Positions 1-11,700 are shown, numbered from the stretch's first letter. The stretch is DNA of 64,000 nt from Solea solea (GCF_958295425.1 NC_081140.1:10175698-10239697), one strand, 5' to 3'. Numbers and translations are program-made. Notes: generated by a model from the sequence alone, not told the origin.

Positions 1-172
1 GCCAAACCTTACCACCAATGATAATCATATCACAGTCATGCAGGCGTAGTATGATTTTTTTTTTTTTTTTATAACACTGGTATCGGTATCGGTACTCTGT
101 ATCGGCCGATACCCACAGCACAAGTATCGGAATCGGTATCGGGAGGGAAAAAATGGTATCGGAACATCTCTA
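1..172. mobile_element. hAT-type non-autonomous element, terminal part
   Basis: The segment is packed with GTATCGG/CCGATAC motifs and ends in GGAACATCTCTA. Read on the minus strand this gives TAGAGATGTTCCGATACC, an end sequence I recognise from teleost hAT-like non-autonomous elements. A T-run lies at about 55-70. The other end is not visible, so the element starts outside the window or is truncated. The bases after the end (173-180, GTTCAGTT) would be one target duplication, but the partner copy cannot be checked. Confidence 0.6.
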
Positions 173-270
173 GTTCAGTTGTGTTGTTGGGAAGCTGATA
201 TGACATTTGTCTCGTACTCACAGCAGTGTGCAGTTACCTACTTTCTATCCACGACGCTTACATTTTCCAG

Positions 271-382
271 TGCCCAAGGACATCAGCTGTTGTGTTACAG
301 TCTCCATCTGTCCAGTCCCATCTGTGGACAAACGTGGACTTGCTGTCCGCTTGTTCACATGTGAACTTAACCAGTGACCAAG
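271..382 (+). CDS. Candidate internal exon (unidentified protein)
   Basis: A pyrimidine-rich stretch ending TTTTCCAG precedes position 271, and an AAG|GTGAGC donor follows position 382. The 112-nt interval is open in one frame for 37 codons plus one base; the peptide includes SVQSHLWTNVDLLSACSHVN. I do not recognise a family. If read with the candidate exon at 5984-6088, the phases do not join: entering that exon in phase 1 meets a stop after nine codons. The two are therefore not simple neighbours in one transcript. The candidate lies only about 100 bp from an hAT end, so a transposon-related or chance splice pair is quite possible. Confidence 0.2.
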
Positions 383-2979
383 GTGAGCGGCCACCTGCAC
401 GTGTACGTATGATAGATAGCGTGGATAGATTTCAGTGATGGCTTCAGTTCAAGTACTCTATCACAACTATAATCTGTTTTATTGTCAAGTAGGTTTTAAA
501 ACTTACAAGGAATTTGCTTAAAAAAATGTAGATTTTCCATGTGGAATAGAATAAATGTGGACATTACAGGCATCATTAAAAAAAAAATGTCCTGAAAAGA
601 CAAATTGTGCTCAGGCCTTCTAATGTCAGCAACCTGTCAAGCAGAGGAAAGCTCATCACATATTCCTCCTAAAGTCCGCCTGCCACTGACTAAGCATTGT
701 GCCCTTTTAAATTCAGCTGACTAACCCAGTCTTTCCGCTATATTGTTTAGTTGTTGTTGGGTGTTTCACCACTGGAACACTGGAACAAGACATGGAGGAA
801 GAAACCATCTCGCTTTTGACTCGGTTCATTCATAACATATTGAGTAACTTTTAAGTTTCAGCCTCATGTTCCTTTCAACCATCACATTAGGCAGCAAAGC
901 AGTCAGACCCATTCGAAGTTTTTTTGTTCACCCGTGTTAAGTGACGATCAGCTGAAGTCTTAAAATTGTAGAGGCAATCTTGACACTTCGGGCCCGTCTC
1001 CATGTCTTTCCTTTCTCAAAGTGCTTTGGATTCTAAAATGAAATAAGATGCCTTTATATCCATGTGAATCACTTTATAAAATAATCTGGAGTAAAAACGT
1101 ATCCCAGTTTGCTCTTGTCTATGTGTTTAGCAGTATCTGCTCCGTTGTTGCCAGTGCCGTTGGACTAAAAATGACATTTAACAAAGTTGCTGTCAAGGGG
1201 GAAAGAAGATTAGTGAATCATTTACAGTATATATACTGTGGATTTAAGAGGGGACTGGGCCATGGCCTGCAGCGTTTTCACTCATAGCAATAATCTTATA
1301 AACTACTTTCCACAAGTGCGAACAAAGATTCCCCTGAGGGGGAATGAAAGGAACATGGTATCCTGTTTTTTTAACTCAAACTAAAGACGCACTGAGGATG
1401 TAGTTTTATCAAAGGTGGCTCCAATCATTCCTGGGTCAAAGACTTTGATTTGTACACTCTTAATTTTAGTATTATCCCATTATTTCTGATCATTCACACT
1501 AATATGTTTTGGAGTTACAGTTACATTTATTTCTTCAGCTCCTACTGACTCCTAATGTGTTGCAATCCCAAAATCATCATTCAATCGTTCGTAATCGAAA
1601 GCACTGATGCTCAACGGTCCCATTATTTAATTTGTCCATGCAAACGTGAATTCATGATGGGACTTCAGAGAGGTTTGATGATCCGTGCGCTCCAGTGTCC
1701 AGACGAGCAGGTTTGGCCTGTGACTCTTGAAAGGCGCAGTGTGTTTGTCAGGAAGTAAAGTTTTAAGCCCCGTAGAGGACCAGACTGGAGCCTCTTGGCA
1801 GCTCTGCGAAAGGGAGCTTTATTTTTAGCAGCTGAACAACAGGAAGGAGAAAAGGAGGCCAATTCTACCTGGCAAGATATGTAGGAATGATGACATCGGC
1901 TCAGTGGAGTGTAAACGGAGCACAGGGAGGCTGGTAGAGTATGATAGTTTCAACAATGTTGTGGTGGTGTTTTCGATAAGTGCAGTTACAGTTTATGCAA
2001 ACCACGGCTCGTTTCCTTAGTCTAGGCCATATGCTGCAGATGCTATTTATAGATCTTTAAATATCAAACACAATCATCTCTACACACACTTTAGGGTGTG
2101 AGCTATAAATATCAGTGGATAGAAAACAGGTTTGGATAAACAGGAGATTTGAATGCCCTGCGTCCTTGATAATATGTCATCCTTGAATTCATAAGCACAA
2201 TATGACCTTTTACTGGCTGTTGGCATTCACATAATATCACACCATTTACTAGTATGTTAGTGCTGTGTCAAAATGTTAACAACCTAAAGTCATCCAATGG
2301 CTGTTTTTTGTTTAGTTTTGTTTGAAAACCCAGCTCCGAGGTTTTCACTGTGATGACATTGAACACTGACAATATGGAGACTTGCTGAGCTCTTCAATAT
2401 TCCAGAATCCTGCAGTTAATTCAAACAACTGCAGGATTCTCTTGTTTTATTTTCTCGCCTGGTGTTCGGCATCTCTTTGCCCGTGATCTCTCTTCCTCAC
2501 AACACTTTGGGGAAAACACACGCACAGGATGCCAAGAGCTCTCAGTCTAGGCGCGTGATGCGTTTTTCTGAAATCATAAAACTTGGCACAGTGTGCGACC
2601 GGTGCGCGACTGCGTGTTAGAGATACTGTTGGGGTGTTTTTTTTTTTACAGAGTGCCGTCTCTGAGCGATTTGTTCAGGTAACAGAAAGCAGTCGGTTCA
2701 ATGCTCGCCTCACGACAGGCTGCAGATGCTGTGCCTGCGGCGTTTGGCGAGGCAGGCTTTCTTGGCTTTGTTGTTACTTTTGCTGTTTTGAGCACGGATG
2801 TGTTCGACTCCCCTGCTCAATGTCCGTATTTTCCCGCATGTCAAACAGTTTATGCTAAAAGAAGGGCTCTTCATCTGTCATCCAAGCTATCGCAGCAATG
2901 TAGTTATGTCAAAATAGGTGAATTATATTGTGGCTTTGAATTGTTTGGGGGCAAAAAAAATCCTCTAAATACGGCAGAA
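383..2979. other. Non-coding stretch, no gene recognised
   Basis: AT-leaning sequence with frequent stops in all frames. The short open frames here (for example around 1048-1287 and 2583-2858) have no splice-site context or protein-like signature. It contains one short perfect hairpin (2404-2440) and scattered A or T runs. No transposon ends were recognised. Confidence 0.6.
2404..2440. repeat. Short perfect inverted repeat (14-bp stem)
   Basis: AGAATCCTGCAGTT (2404-2417) is followed after 9 nt by its exact reverse complement (2427-2440). No U-run or gene end lies next to it that would give it an obvious role. Confidence 0.7.
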
Positions 2980-3118
2980 TATTACGGCCACATTGAGGAA
3001 AAAATAAATCACAGACTCTGAGAATGAAGTCTTTAACTTACGAGATTAAAGTAATACATTTACGAGGTTAAAGTCGTGAGAATAAAGTCTTTTTTCCTTT
3101 TCCAATGTGGCCCTAATA
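2980..3118. mobile_element. Small MITE-like element
   Basis: The ends form a near-identical inverted repeat: TATTACGGCCACATTG at 2980-2995 and the complement of TATTAGGGCCACATTG at 3103-3118 (15 of 16 match). The interior is built from diverged copies of a motif like TACGAGATTAAAGT, typical of a teleost repeat I recognise by its 'GTGGCCCTAATA' end. No clear target duplication is visible in the flanks, so the superfamily is not assigned. Confidence 0.6.
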
Positions 3119-3364
3119 CGTAAATGATCACAGAAGGCAAGTGTCATATCATTTCAGCCTTTTAATTTTCCCTCTGTTGCATCTGTAACCTGCACAAACC
3201 TCTGCCAGACCCACCTTCACACACACACCACCTTGAAGTACTGTCGGGCACTTTAAATGCAAATAACATATCAGGCCAAACTATACTGCTGCCTGTTTAG
3301 GAGGCATTTTTGTGGCTGGAGATTAGTGAATAATTTAAAGGCCAATCTGCAAGTCATAGGGGTG

Positions 3365-3366
<2 letters not shown>

Positions 3367-3398
<32 letters not shown>
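3367..3398 (+). repeat. (GT)16 microsatellite
   Basis: Uninterrupted GT dinucleotides, 32 bp. Confidence 0.95.
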
Positions 3399-3400
<2 letters not shown>

Positions 3401-4062
3401 AAGGCAATGCTGCAGGGGAAGGCCTCTTCATTAGAGAGGGCAGATTGGGAAATGGATCAGGCTCTGCATTCATTAGTGCGCACACAGAGGCGTGATTACG
3501 GCACAGAGACTTCCCATTCCTCACCTGTCAGGATTTTCTCACAGCGACGTATTTATCAAGGGGGAAAGGGAACGTTCTCCCCGCAAACACCTTTGATTTC
3601 AGCGTCATCCAGCGATGACAAGCGTTAGCCGTTAAATGGCATTAGGTGCAATTAAAGCAAATGATGGGGAGGTGATCGCTGTCGCCTCCACTGATGTTTC
3701 TAACATATGCACGAGGAGACGAGAACGTTGGCACAGGACCGTGGTTCAGCCTCTAATTAAGAGCAAACGCCCCCCAGTAACTCGGATGTCAAGGAAACAG
3801 CTTCATGGTCAAACCTCGGGATGAAAGGTCAGGCCAGAAACCCGACATATCCAGATAATGTGTGAACACATCGTCTAAGACTATCACAAAAGTGCCTCTG
3901 GCAGATTCTTCAGACTTAACAATTCCACTGCTAAGTAGCTTTTGTGCTCTTTTAAAACTTTAACAATGCTTTTCATCTTTAATGGAGATCACTATAACAA
4001 CAGCCTTATGAATCGGAGTGCACAATGAGCTAATTAACACAGATCTGATATTCCACAACTCG

Positions 4063-4084
4063 CCCCCCCCCCCCCCCCCCCCCC
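4063..4084 (+). repeat. Poly-C run, 22 bp
   Basis: Twenty-two consecutive C residues followed by a short CCA/CAC-rich patch. On the minus strand this is a G run that could form G-quadruplexes. Its assembled length may be inaccurate. Confidence 0.95.
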
Positions 4085-5549
4085 ACCACCACACCACCAC
4101 CTTGTGTGTGTATTTCTTATTCAAAAATGGTATCAATAAATAATGCTGGCATCATCTGAGAGTGTGACTGAAATGTAAATGAGATTCTGTTTCTAAGTCA
4201 CATGTTCCGCTGTTGGTTTCTGGTCTTTCAGGCAGTTATTTCTGTGCTGAATTTGGGTCAGGATGCGCAAAGGTGTTATTTTTAAACATCAGCCCCTTTA
4301 GCCAGTGTCTGAGCCACAATAAGTTGAGGCAGGCCTGATTTGCATTTTTGAAAGGACAGCTTGGAGAATTGGTGCAATATGTTGGCTCAGTCACTTTACT
4401 TGAGGAGTAAGGGAACCTTTTTGTCTATCAAGGACCTTTTCAGGTTTTTATATCATTCTTACCAAGTTATACCAAGTTTAGATCATATATATGTGATACT
4501 TGTTTTTGTGTATCTGTCCTTTATTGTTGCTGTGAGTTTACACTGATTTCACAACTCCAAAAATAAGCCTTTCTTTTTTTTTTACAAACTTTTATTTACA
4601 CAAACACAAACCTCATTATGCGATGCCTGGACCTGCTTCTCCTCAGTGAGGCATCAGATGTCCAAAGCACATGTTGTAGCCAAAAATAACTTTCTATAAG
4701 ACAGATATTCTGCTGTTATCACACCCAAAAAACTCTCTCATTTATTCTGTGGTACGGATAAAAACTGAAAATGTCTTGTTCTTTGCTATTTTTTCAATAT
4801 TGTGTATGACTTCAGTCCTCCACTGAACAGTAGTTATGTGGCACAAACAGCTGAACAATGTTTGTCTGGTTCAAGCAGCTCCTCAGCAGCGAGGTTTCCG
4901 GTTCTTAGCTTTAAGCTAAGGTATATCATGTCCTGTGAAAGCACAGAAATTCTACCGTCTAGAGCACTGGACTTATCGGGGAGTGTTTGTCATCTATTTG
5001 ACCTTGTTTTCGAGGTGTAATGATGCTTGAGATTGGCCCCTTCTCATCATCGTAAGTGCGTCTCTACAGGTTAAACGCACTTGTCTTTATTCTTCTTTGT
5101 CCATTTCCCTTGCATTGCTTTAAAATGTGCACTAAAATCTGGACATTATCCTGGACAGTTGTCTGGAGCTGCTGTATGCGAGAGGATAATATCCACAGAT
5201 GTCACTCCAAAACTTTCTCACGGGCTGAAATGTCAATTTTTTTTTACGCAATATGTGTGCCCATATGAAGATACTCTGGGGAAAAGGATTTGAGCATGTG
5301 AGCGGGTAATTGTCCTATGTGCTGGAACCATAATGTGATATTATGGAAATATTCCTGCTGCTATGAAGACGTGTAGCAGCTGTTGAGTGGTTTCCTGTAG
5401 ATAAAGAACACGCCTCTTTCAGTCCTTTCAGTCCACAAATGCCATCACATCTGCAGCTCCACCATTTGAACCGTGTGAGTGTGTGTCACTAATTAGACCC
5501 CGAACACTTGACAAAATTCTCTCTACACAGTTACATATAATTATAACAT

Positions 5550-5880
5550 ATTTAGTCAACTTTATTTCTAGAGCACATTTAAAAAAAAACAACAACCAAG
5601 TGCTTTTACAGTTGTAATGGCACAGCAACATAGAAGGTGCAAAACATAAAATCAATAACAATAGAAGTGAAACAGTAAAATAGTGACATAATAAAATAAT
5701 AAAATGGTACAAACTACAGAGTAGTGTCCGGGTTGACTATTCTTATCCTGAAGTGAAGGCCAAGGAGAAGAGGTGGCTCTTTAAGTGGCTCTCAGATTTA
5801 ATTTCCATGGGTAACTCTTTCCAAAGTTTAGGGGCAGCTACAGAAAAGTATCTACTAGCTTTCAGTAGCTACTGAAAGAG
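5550..5880. mobile_element. Dispersed teleost repeat remnant
   Basis: It begins with the motif CTTTATTTCTAGAGCACATTT, which I recognise from a very common fish interspersed repeat. A following A-rich region contains repeated AAAATAATAAAAT-like units. Later parts (AACTCTTTCCAAAGTTTAGG and GGGGCAGCTACAG) also match my memory of that family. No intact ends or target duplications could be defined, and the class is not certain. Confidence 0.5.
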
Positions 5881-5983
5881 GTGTTAGTATGCTATTTTAT
5901 ATTAATTTCCTTTTTTTTTTCCTTCTTTATTGCAGAAACAGAAATAATATTCTATTGATTTTGTGTTTGTTTTTGTTTTGCAG

Positions 5984-6088
5984 GCAAGGTCGTGTTGTCT
6001 TGTGGGCCATAGGTGGACCTGTAAGCCGGAGGATTCCAACCCCTGCGTTACTTTCTTCTCAGATGCCAGTAGAACAAAGTGGACACAG
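5984..6088 (+). CDS. Candidate internal exon, 105 nt, unidentified protein
   Basis: A long T-rich tract ending TTTTGTTTTGCAG precedes 5984, and a CAG|GTATGT donor follows 6088; both are strong vertebrate splice signals. The 105-nt interval is a multiple of three. In the frame starting at its first base it encodes 35 residues with four cysteines, including GHRWTCKPEDSNPCVTFF. A second frame is also open (containing GRVVLWAIGGPVSRR), while the third has an early stop. I do not recognise the domain, so either open frame, or neither, could be used. It is 16 kb upstream of the candidate first exon at 22.3 kb, so it would belong to a different transcript or an alternative upstream promoter. Confidence 0.35.
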
Positions 6089-6626
6089 GTATGTTGTTGT
6101 TGTGTCTTTGTTTGTTCAGATCCGAGCATCTTCAAATCAAGCTTGAAGATGCTCACTCGCAGTATATTGAAGTTACGGCAGCTGACTCCGGTGCTTGCAT
6201 CGCACCCAGACAGCTTTAATTAGTTTCTAGGATCCGTGTTACAATCCTCAGTGTCTATATTTGGACATTGAGAGCCTTGCTTCTCATATTTGATACGGAG
6301 TTTAAGCTCCGTCATTAATATTGGCTCTGGTGACTGACCACATTTTGGCATGGGGGTAAGTGATATATGAAAAATCACTTCCAAGGCCCCAGTAGGCGTG
6401 TGTGTCATTGATGGCTTTTCCACTTGACCCCTTTTCTCGCAATAGAATTTGACAGAGCTGGTATTTAATATTCCGCAATTCTGGGCCATTTAAATATCCA
6501 ATTAGGCTCCTGAATTCACCGGATTATGCCTCGACCATTTGGGATTTAAAAAGAAAATGATAGGGTTCAATCAATGTATCATCACATATTTTAGGGAAGT
6601 ACATTTTTAAAGGGTGCACTATGTGT
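6089..6626. other. Non-coding stretch downstream of candidate exon
   Basis: No further exon was recognised. A perfect 12-bp stem hairpin lies at 6124-6154 (GAGCATCTTCAA, 7-nt loop, exact complement), beginning 35 nt after the putative donor GT. The remainder is unremarkable AT-leaning sequence. Confidence 0.5.
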
Positions 6627-6634
6627 GTTAGAAC

Positions 6635-7289
6635 TATGGGAATTGATAAGAATTTAACGATTCCGATTCCATTATCGATATTCCTTATCGATCCGATTCC
6701 TTATCGATTCTCTTAACGATTCTCATTGGGTGAGGGAATAAGTACAAATTTGTTTGTTTGTATTAACTCTCTTTACTTTCATCATCATTATCTAAATTTG
6801 ATTGACAATGACAATGGAGATTATTGGTATAGTAAAAGTTTACACAATGAAATGGCGCTCACATTAACTAAGTAGACAGGGCCTGTCCTGCCCGGAGAGT
6901 TGAAAGTTACCTTTGGCATTAATAACAGATGGCTCCGCTGCTGCTTGACTTGGCGCTAAGTAACAGTGTATCAAACACGCGACAGTCCTGCAAATGAATT
7001 GCATGCTGTGTGGCCAAATGTTTCTGCATTTTAGACGAAATGGAAACTTTACAAGTGTTGCAAGAGTCTTGTCATCTTTTCGCGAGAAATATAACCACAC
7101 TTAAGAGCGCTTCTGCCTCGGCGCCCTGTTTGCTGCATTCTGAACCAAAACAACGCAGTGCGTGTGTGAAGATATGACGCATTTGCAATGAGCGGAACTG
7201 ATAAGCGGAATAATTAAGCAGGCATTCCGAGGAATTGATTGACTGTGCACCGGTTCTGAAGAAGAACCGGTTCTGGATTCCCATCCCTA
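6635..7289 (-). mobile_element. hAT-type element, 655 bp, with 8-bp target duplication
   Basis: An exact 8-bp duplication GTTAGAAC flanks the element (6627-6634 and 7290-7297), the length made by hAT transposases. The right end read on the minus strand is TAGGGATGGGAATCCAG; the left end is TATGGGAATTG, the same terminus lacking GGGA. A run of ATCGAT/TTAACGATT motifs follows the left end, as in a teleost hAT family I recognise. The interior of the minus strand keeps a relic of a BED zinc finger (see 6967-7062). Loss of four bases from one terminus probably makes the copy immobile. Confidence 0.85.
6967..7062 (-). pseudogene. Relic BED-type zinc finger of an hAT transposase
   Basis: On the minus strand from 7062 downward, one frame reads CNTCKVSISSKMQKHLATQH and continues AIHLQDCRVFDT. 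This has the C-x2-C ... H-x4-H spacing and the trailing '..DC.VFD' seen in BED fingers of ZBED/hAT transposases. The usual aromatic-rich start (VW.YF) appears just upstream but in a different frame, so the reading frame is broken. No catalytic RNase H-like region follows within the element. It is a fossil of the parent transposase inside a deletion derivative, not a functional gene. Confidence 0.6.
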
Positions 7290-9042
7290 GTTAGAACATA
7301 GAAATATGTAATATATAATCAATCTACCCTTCATTGTAAACAATAAGCAACTTTTACACTTTACAAAACAAAGTTTTATGCTATTACACTTGTTATGGGA
7401 CCTGAAAAAAAGCTTCAAACCAATTCATCGAGTGATTGTTTGGTTTGATTGTATCGTTGGAGGTGTTTGGTTTTTTTTTATTTTACAGCACAGATTGTAC
7501 ATGAAAATGGACAAGACCAATGTGAAATGTGTATTCTCTTGACTGACCATCGGGGGGGGCGACTCTTCGCGTAAATGAGTCACAGCGGCAGCCCTGTCCT
7601 GTGCCATTTTGATTCAAGACTTGAATAGAGATATTTTTTTTTCTTTTGTGGAAGCATGAGTAATGCTGCCAGCGTTTCCAATTCATGACCCGCACGCTGT
7701 CAACAACAGCCTCGCGGTTGCACGGGCCAACAAATTTACACTTATGGATGTTTTGTTTTGCAACACTGTCGCTTTTTGCGTCGCCGTGGCGAGAAGCAAA
7801 TTAGAAATCATACTGCAGACAACAGACTGCATTTGTTTTCCATTGCCTCCTGAATTTCATCTGCCGTGCTTGAATGATGACCCTCTTCAAGAGTCGCAGG
7901 AGCCCACACTATTTGTCTGCTCTCATCAGTTTTTTATGTCCACAGGAGGTCTTGCAGTTTTCTTTTTTTTTTTTCACATTTTGAGTAATTTGTTTGCTGA
8001 ATCACACAAAAAGTCACTCTCAGTTCAACAAGCAGCTCCCAGGTTCAACCAGGGGAAAAAAAAGAAGTGTGCTCCTTCAAGCACAACTCTTGTATTTTCC
8101 CCTGTTGTTCTGCGTGACAGGGGAAAACACACACTGTGTACTCACCAATCACAAACAGCAAGTGACAGGGGGAGATTCCGCCACAGTGGCCAGATATGTA
8201 AAATCACTAAGATTGAGTTTTTATCCTGCGCTGTACCAGAATGATCTGCAAGTATAATGGTTGTGGACTTATTTCAAGTGAGGGATGTTTTTTGAATGAA
8301 TATAGAAGATCTATTTAGTATAACTCCAATGTGGAGGGAAGCATCCATCTTTTGTTGAACAGCCTTGACCATGACATTACCACCATAGCGGAACCATTGA
8401 ACGTTCACACATGCTTCCCACTAAAAGTGTGTTCCTTGACTCAGCCTGGCCCCCGTGACGTTCAACCTGCCCCGAGGTGTGAAGTCTAATGTCTGTGTAT
8501 TTTATGGCGTGGTCTGAAAATGCTTCTTGTTTTGTTGTGGACAAGCGAGCAATACATCACCTGATCATCGTAGCCCTCAGCTTCCTCTCCACGTGCTTCA
8601 TATCTGTCTGCTGGAGCTCATTAAACAGGGCTAAGGGAGAGAGTAAAGTGAGCAGTATGTCCTGAGGAGGAAACTTGTCTTCCAAAAGCATTACCATAAC
8701 CTAGTGCATCCATCCTCCAGGCGTGCCAGTCTGCCACTCCTCACTGTGTTTGTAGTGGCCCTGAGCTATGTGTGTATATTTACTATTATTAGGTGGAGAA
8801 CTGCTGGAAGGTATAGAAAAGTGCCAGAGAGGGCAGCTATTTTTAACAGCTAGTGCTTGGCCTTAAACCTTTATTTTTCACATGTGAGCATGCTGCCCCC
8901 CTGCACTGTTGCTTTATGTGCTGACATGGCATCCACGCATTGCCCCCTCTTTCTTCCCCCCTCGTCCACCCCCTTGTTTATGTGCTGATAAATCACAAGA
9001 CCCTTCTGTCTTCTTTTTTTCCGGGTGCACTGTAACATGCAG

Positions 9043-9075
9043 AAGATGGCTGCAGAGGAAAAAGGAAATACACCG
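9043..9075 (+). CDS. Possible 33-nt micro-exon
   Basis: A pyrimidine tract (CTTCTGTCTTCTTTTTTTCC) and a CATGCAG acceptor precede an 11-codon open interval reading KMAAEEKGNTP, then a CCG|GTGAGA donor. Length divisible by three and flanking splice signals fit a micro-exon. The interval is too short to exclude chance, and the acceptor AG sits about 20 nt from the end of the pyrimidine tract. Confidence 0.15.
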
Positions 9076-10511
9076 GTGAGATGGATATTAATGGCAACAT
9101 ATAGACTTATTGTATACGGCCGTTGTTTTTATTTTAAAATGTCAATTTTTAATTTGGCTTTGCTGACATTCAGTTCGTGAACAGGCTTGCTGGGTTGTTA
9201 ATGCTGGAGCTGTGCACATTTTCATGCATGTAGTGAGTGATAGAGCTACACTAGTCCTCACTGACATTGCAGTGCTAATGCAGGTAGAACCGCCCACCAC
9301 CAACCCACCCCCAAACAACCCCCTACCCACCCTCGCTACACTCGGCAAGCACCACAAGCTGAGAGCCTCCACAGACGCAGCTCTGCCCCCTCTTTCTCTC
9401 TCTCTCTCCCTCCGTGTTCTCCTCTCTTCCTAATCAAACATTTGTCTTCTCAGTTTTGTTTGACTATCATTTCCTTCTCGCTCTCCTGAAAACTACAAGA
9501 CGCTCTCTGTTTCCACTGTGTCTGTTTTTTTTCTTCTTTGACCGCTCACTCACTTCCCAACAAACCAGTGGAGAGAGGAAAAATAACAACCTCCCGCCCC
9601 TTCAGCTGCTTATCGTTTGATTTAAAAAAAAAAACAATCCTCAGATCTCTGATCTCGATTGCCTTGATATTGTTTCTGGGACACTTGGAGACAAAGACAT
9701 GAGGACGATATGTCGTCGATATGCCATTTGTCAGCTGGGATTCCAGACCTGTGTAACTCAAACAGTGAAAGTGCTTCTCTCTCATGTGTGAGAATAGTAA
9801 GAACAATAATAATAATACTAATAAGAATAACTGATTTGCATCTAGAGAGTTATTTTTAGTGAGGAACCTGACATCTATAATTATGACAGCCATATGAATC
9901 TGAATTTTGAAGGCGGCGCAGAGGTCATTTTGCCACTCGTTTTCAACGCTTAAGTTAACTGTGTTGTCAAGGTTACTGCATGCAGGATGTGAGAAAACCT
10001 TATTTTTCTTTTCCCATTTTTAAAGCCATAACCACTGCCTATGTGTTTTGCATACTCTATTCCCACTTTTTACATGTCTGGTGTTGAACCCCCTGCAAGG
10101 ATCTGTGAGCTTGCCTCTCACTAGTGCGGTGGTTGGAGACTCAAGAGACTCAAAAATGAACATCTGGGGGGGGTTTTCCATGGCACTAACCAGAGATATT
10201 CATCAAGACTGAAGGCGCATAGACTCAACCTCAATGATTACACACACACACACCACAGCGGTGAATGACTTCACCAACAGTGAAGGAGCAGAGATGGAGC
10301 GAGCGGCGGTTATGAAAGAGCGAAGATGTAATACGAGAGGGGATGTGACAGAATGAGAGGACAGAGAGGCTGCACAGCTGGCATCGGCCCAATGACTTCA
10401 TTTTGTGGGGCCACAAATCAGTCAGTGTTACGTGAGTCAGAATGCAGGATTTGCGTTCGCCAGTGAAACTGCAGAACGTGCTCAGATCAGAGTGGAATGT
10501 GTCGCGTGTGA

Positions 10512-10533
10512 ACACACACACACACACACACAC
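10512..10533 (+). repeat. (AC)11 microsatellite
   Basis: Uninterrupted AC dinucleotides. Confidence 0.95.
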
Positions 10534-11548
10534 TGAAGCAGAGCTAGAAAACATAGTGTTTTAATCCACTTAAGGTCCTTGTTTACTTCTTTAATGAACA
10601 CCCGCGTTAGAAGCATTAAATACAGCCCTGTTATCCTCCTACGAAGCCCCTCCATGGTGCAGACCAGTGCAGCCATGCGTAAATGGCAACTATGCCTACG
10701 AGGCATTTCGTGCACAAAAGAAATACCTTGTTTAAACTTATCTAGTGGGTTTACATTCAGTAAAAGTGACTTCCACGATTTTCTAGAGGAGAGTAGGCCT
10801 GACATTTCCTGTATCAGGGTAATAGATTATTTGTGGACATCGCACTGCATGCATGGAACACACATGATTCAGATTCAGATTCTGAATCACAGCACACACA
10901 AATATCTAATGTGTACCCTTATTTTCAAACAGAACAGGGTTTTGTTTTTTTTCTCCATGTGCAGCAACCGTAGCGCTCTATACAGTAATGAGCCAGGTGA
11001 TATTTAGTGGGTGGCCATCCTGACAAAGGCAAAGTGACAGCTGCATGCTAGGTTGTAATTTGTTTCTTATAAAACCCCAGTTCGGTGTCCAGGCTTATTA
11101 CATGTGAGAATATGTCACGCAGGCTTTCTTTCACCGGTGAGTAAATAGCACTTTCAAGCACACGAGACCGTCCGTCTCTTGGGCCGATGCAAGGCGCAGT
11201 CACATATCTGCTCGACTACGCAGTAACACACAGACAGTGCAGTGTTCTGCATCTGAACCGACCGTCATTTGTCTGTGCAATTTGGTGTATTGTGTGTGTA
11301 TAAAGACAATGATTGGGTTGCCAGGTTGTGGGATCAGAGGAACATTTAGACAAAAACCACTTAAGACCACAGAGACTGAGTCTGTTGTGATGCTTGAATC
11401 AGACTGAAATGTAAAATGTGTGTCTACTCCACAGACACTCACAGTAATATAATACAATTTAAAGTTAATTCAGACACAAACCAGCCTGTTTACACCTTGG
11501 AGGATATGGGAATTCCATGTTAACTACTTTAGCTAATAGTCTTCATGC

Positions 11549-11549
11549 A

Positions 11550-11580
<31 letters not shown>

Positions 11581-11655
11581 GTATATTTATGTATATATGT
11601 ATATATATGTATATATGTATATATATATATACATATGTATATATGTATATATATG

Positions 11656-11689
<34 letters not shown>

Positions 11690-11700
11690 TATATATATAC

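Larger units (their letters stand above)
3119..5549. other. Non-coding stretch with simple repeats
   Basis: No exon-like interval was found. It holds a (GT)16 tract, a 22-bp C run and several T runs. The open frame at 3257-3628 runs through the GT tract and is not credible as a gene. Confidence 0.6.
7298..11548. other. Non-coding stretch, no gene confirmed
   Basis: Contains a possible micro-exon (9043-9075), a pyrimidine-rich patch at about 9388-9430, short CA runs at about 10241-10253 and a CA tract at 10512-10533. The longest open frame (7663-8244, 193 codons) has ordinary non-coding composition, a T-run inside it and no domain signature. I therefore treat it as a chance frame. Confidence 0.55.

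Noticed and set aside
7663..8244. 193-codon plus-strand frame
   Set aside because: Contains a phenylalanine run from a T tract and a lysine run from an A tract, with no domain signature or splice context. A second overlapping frame is also open.
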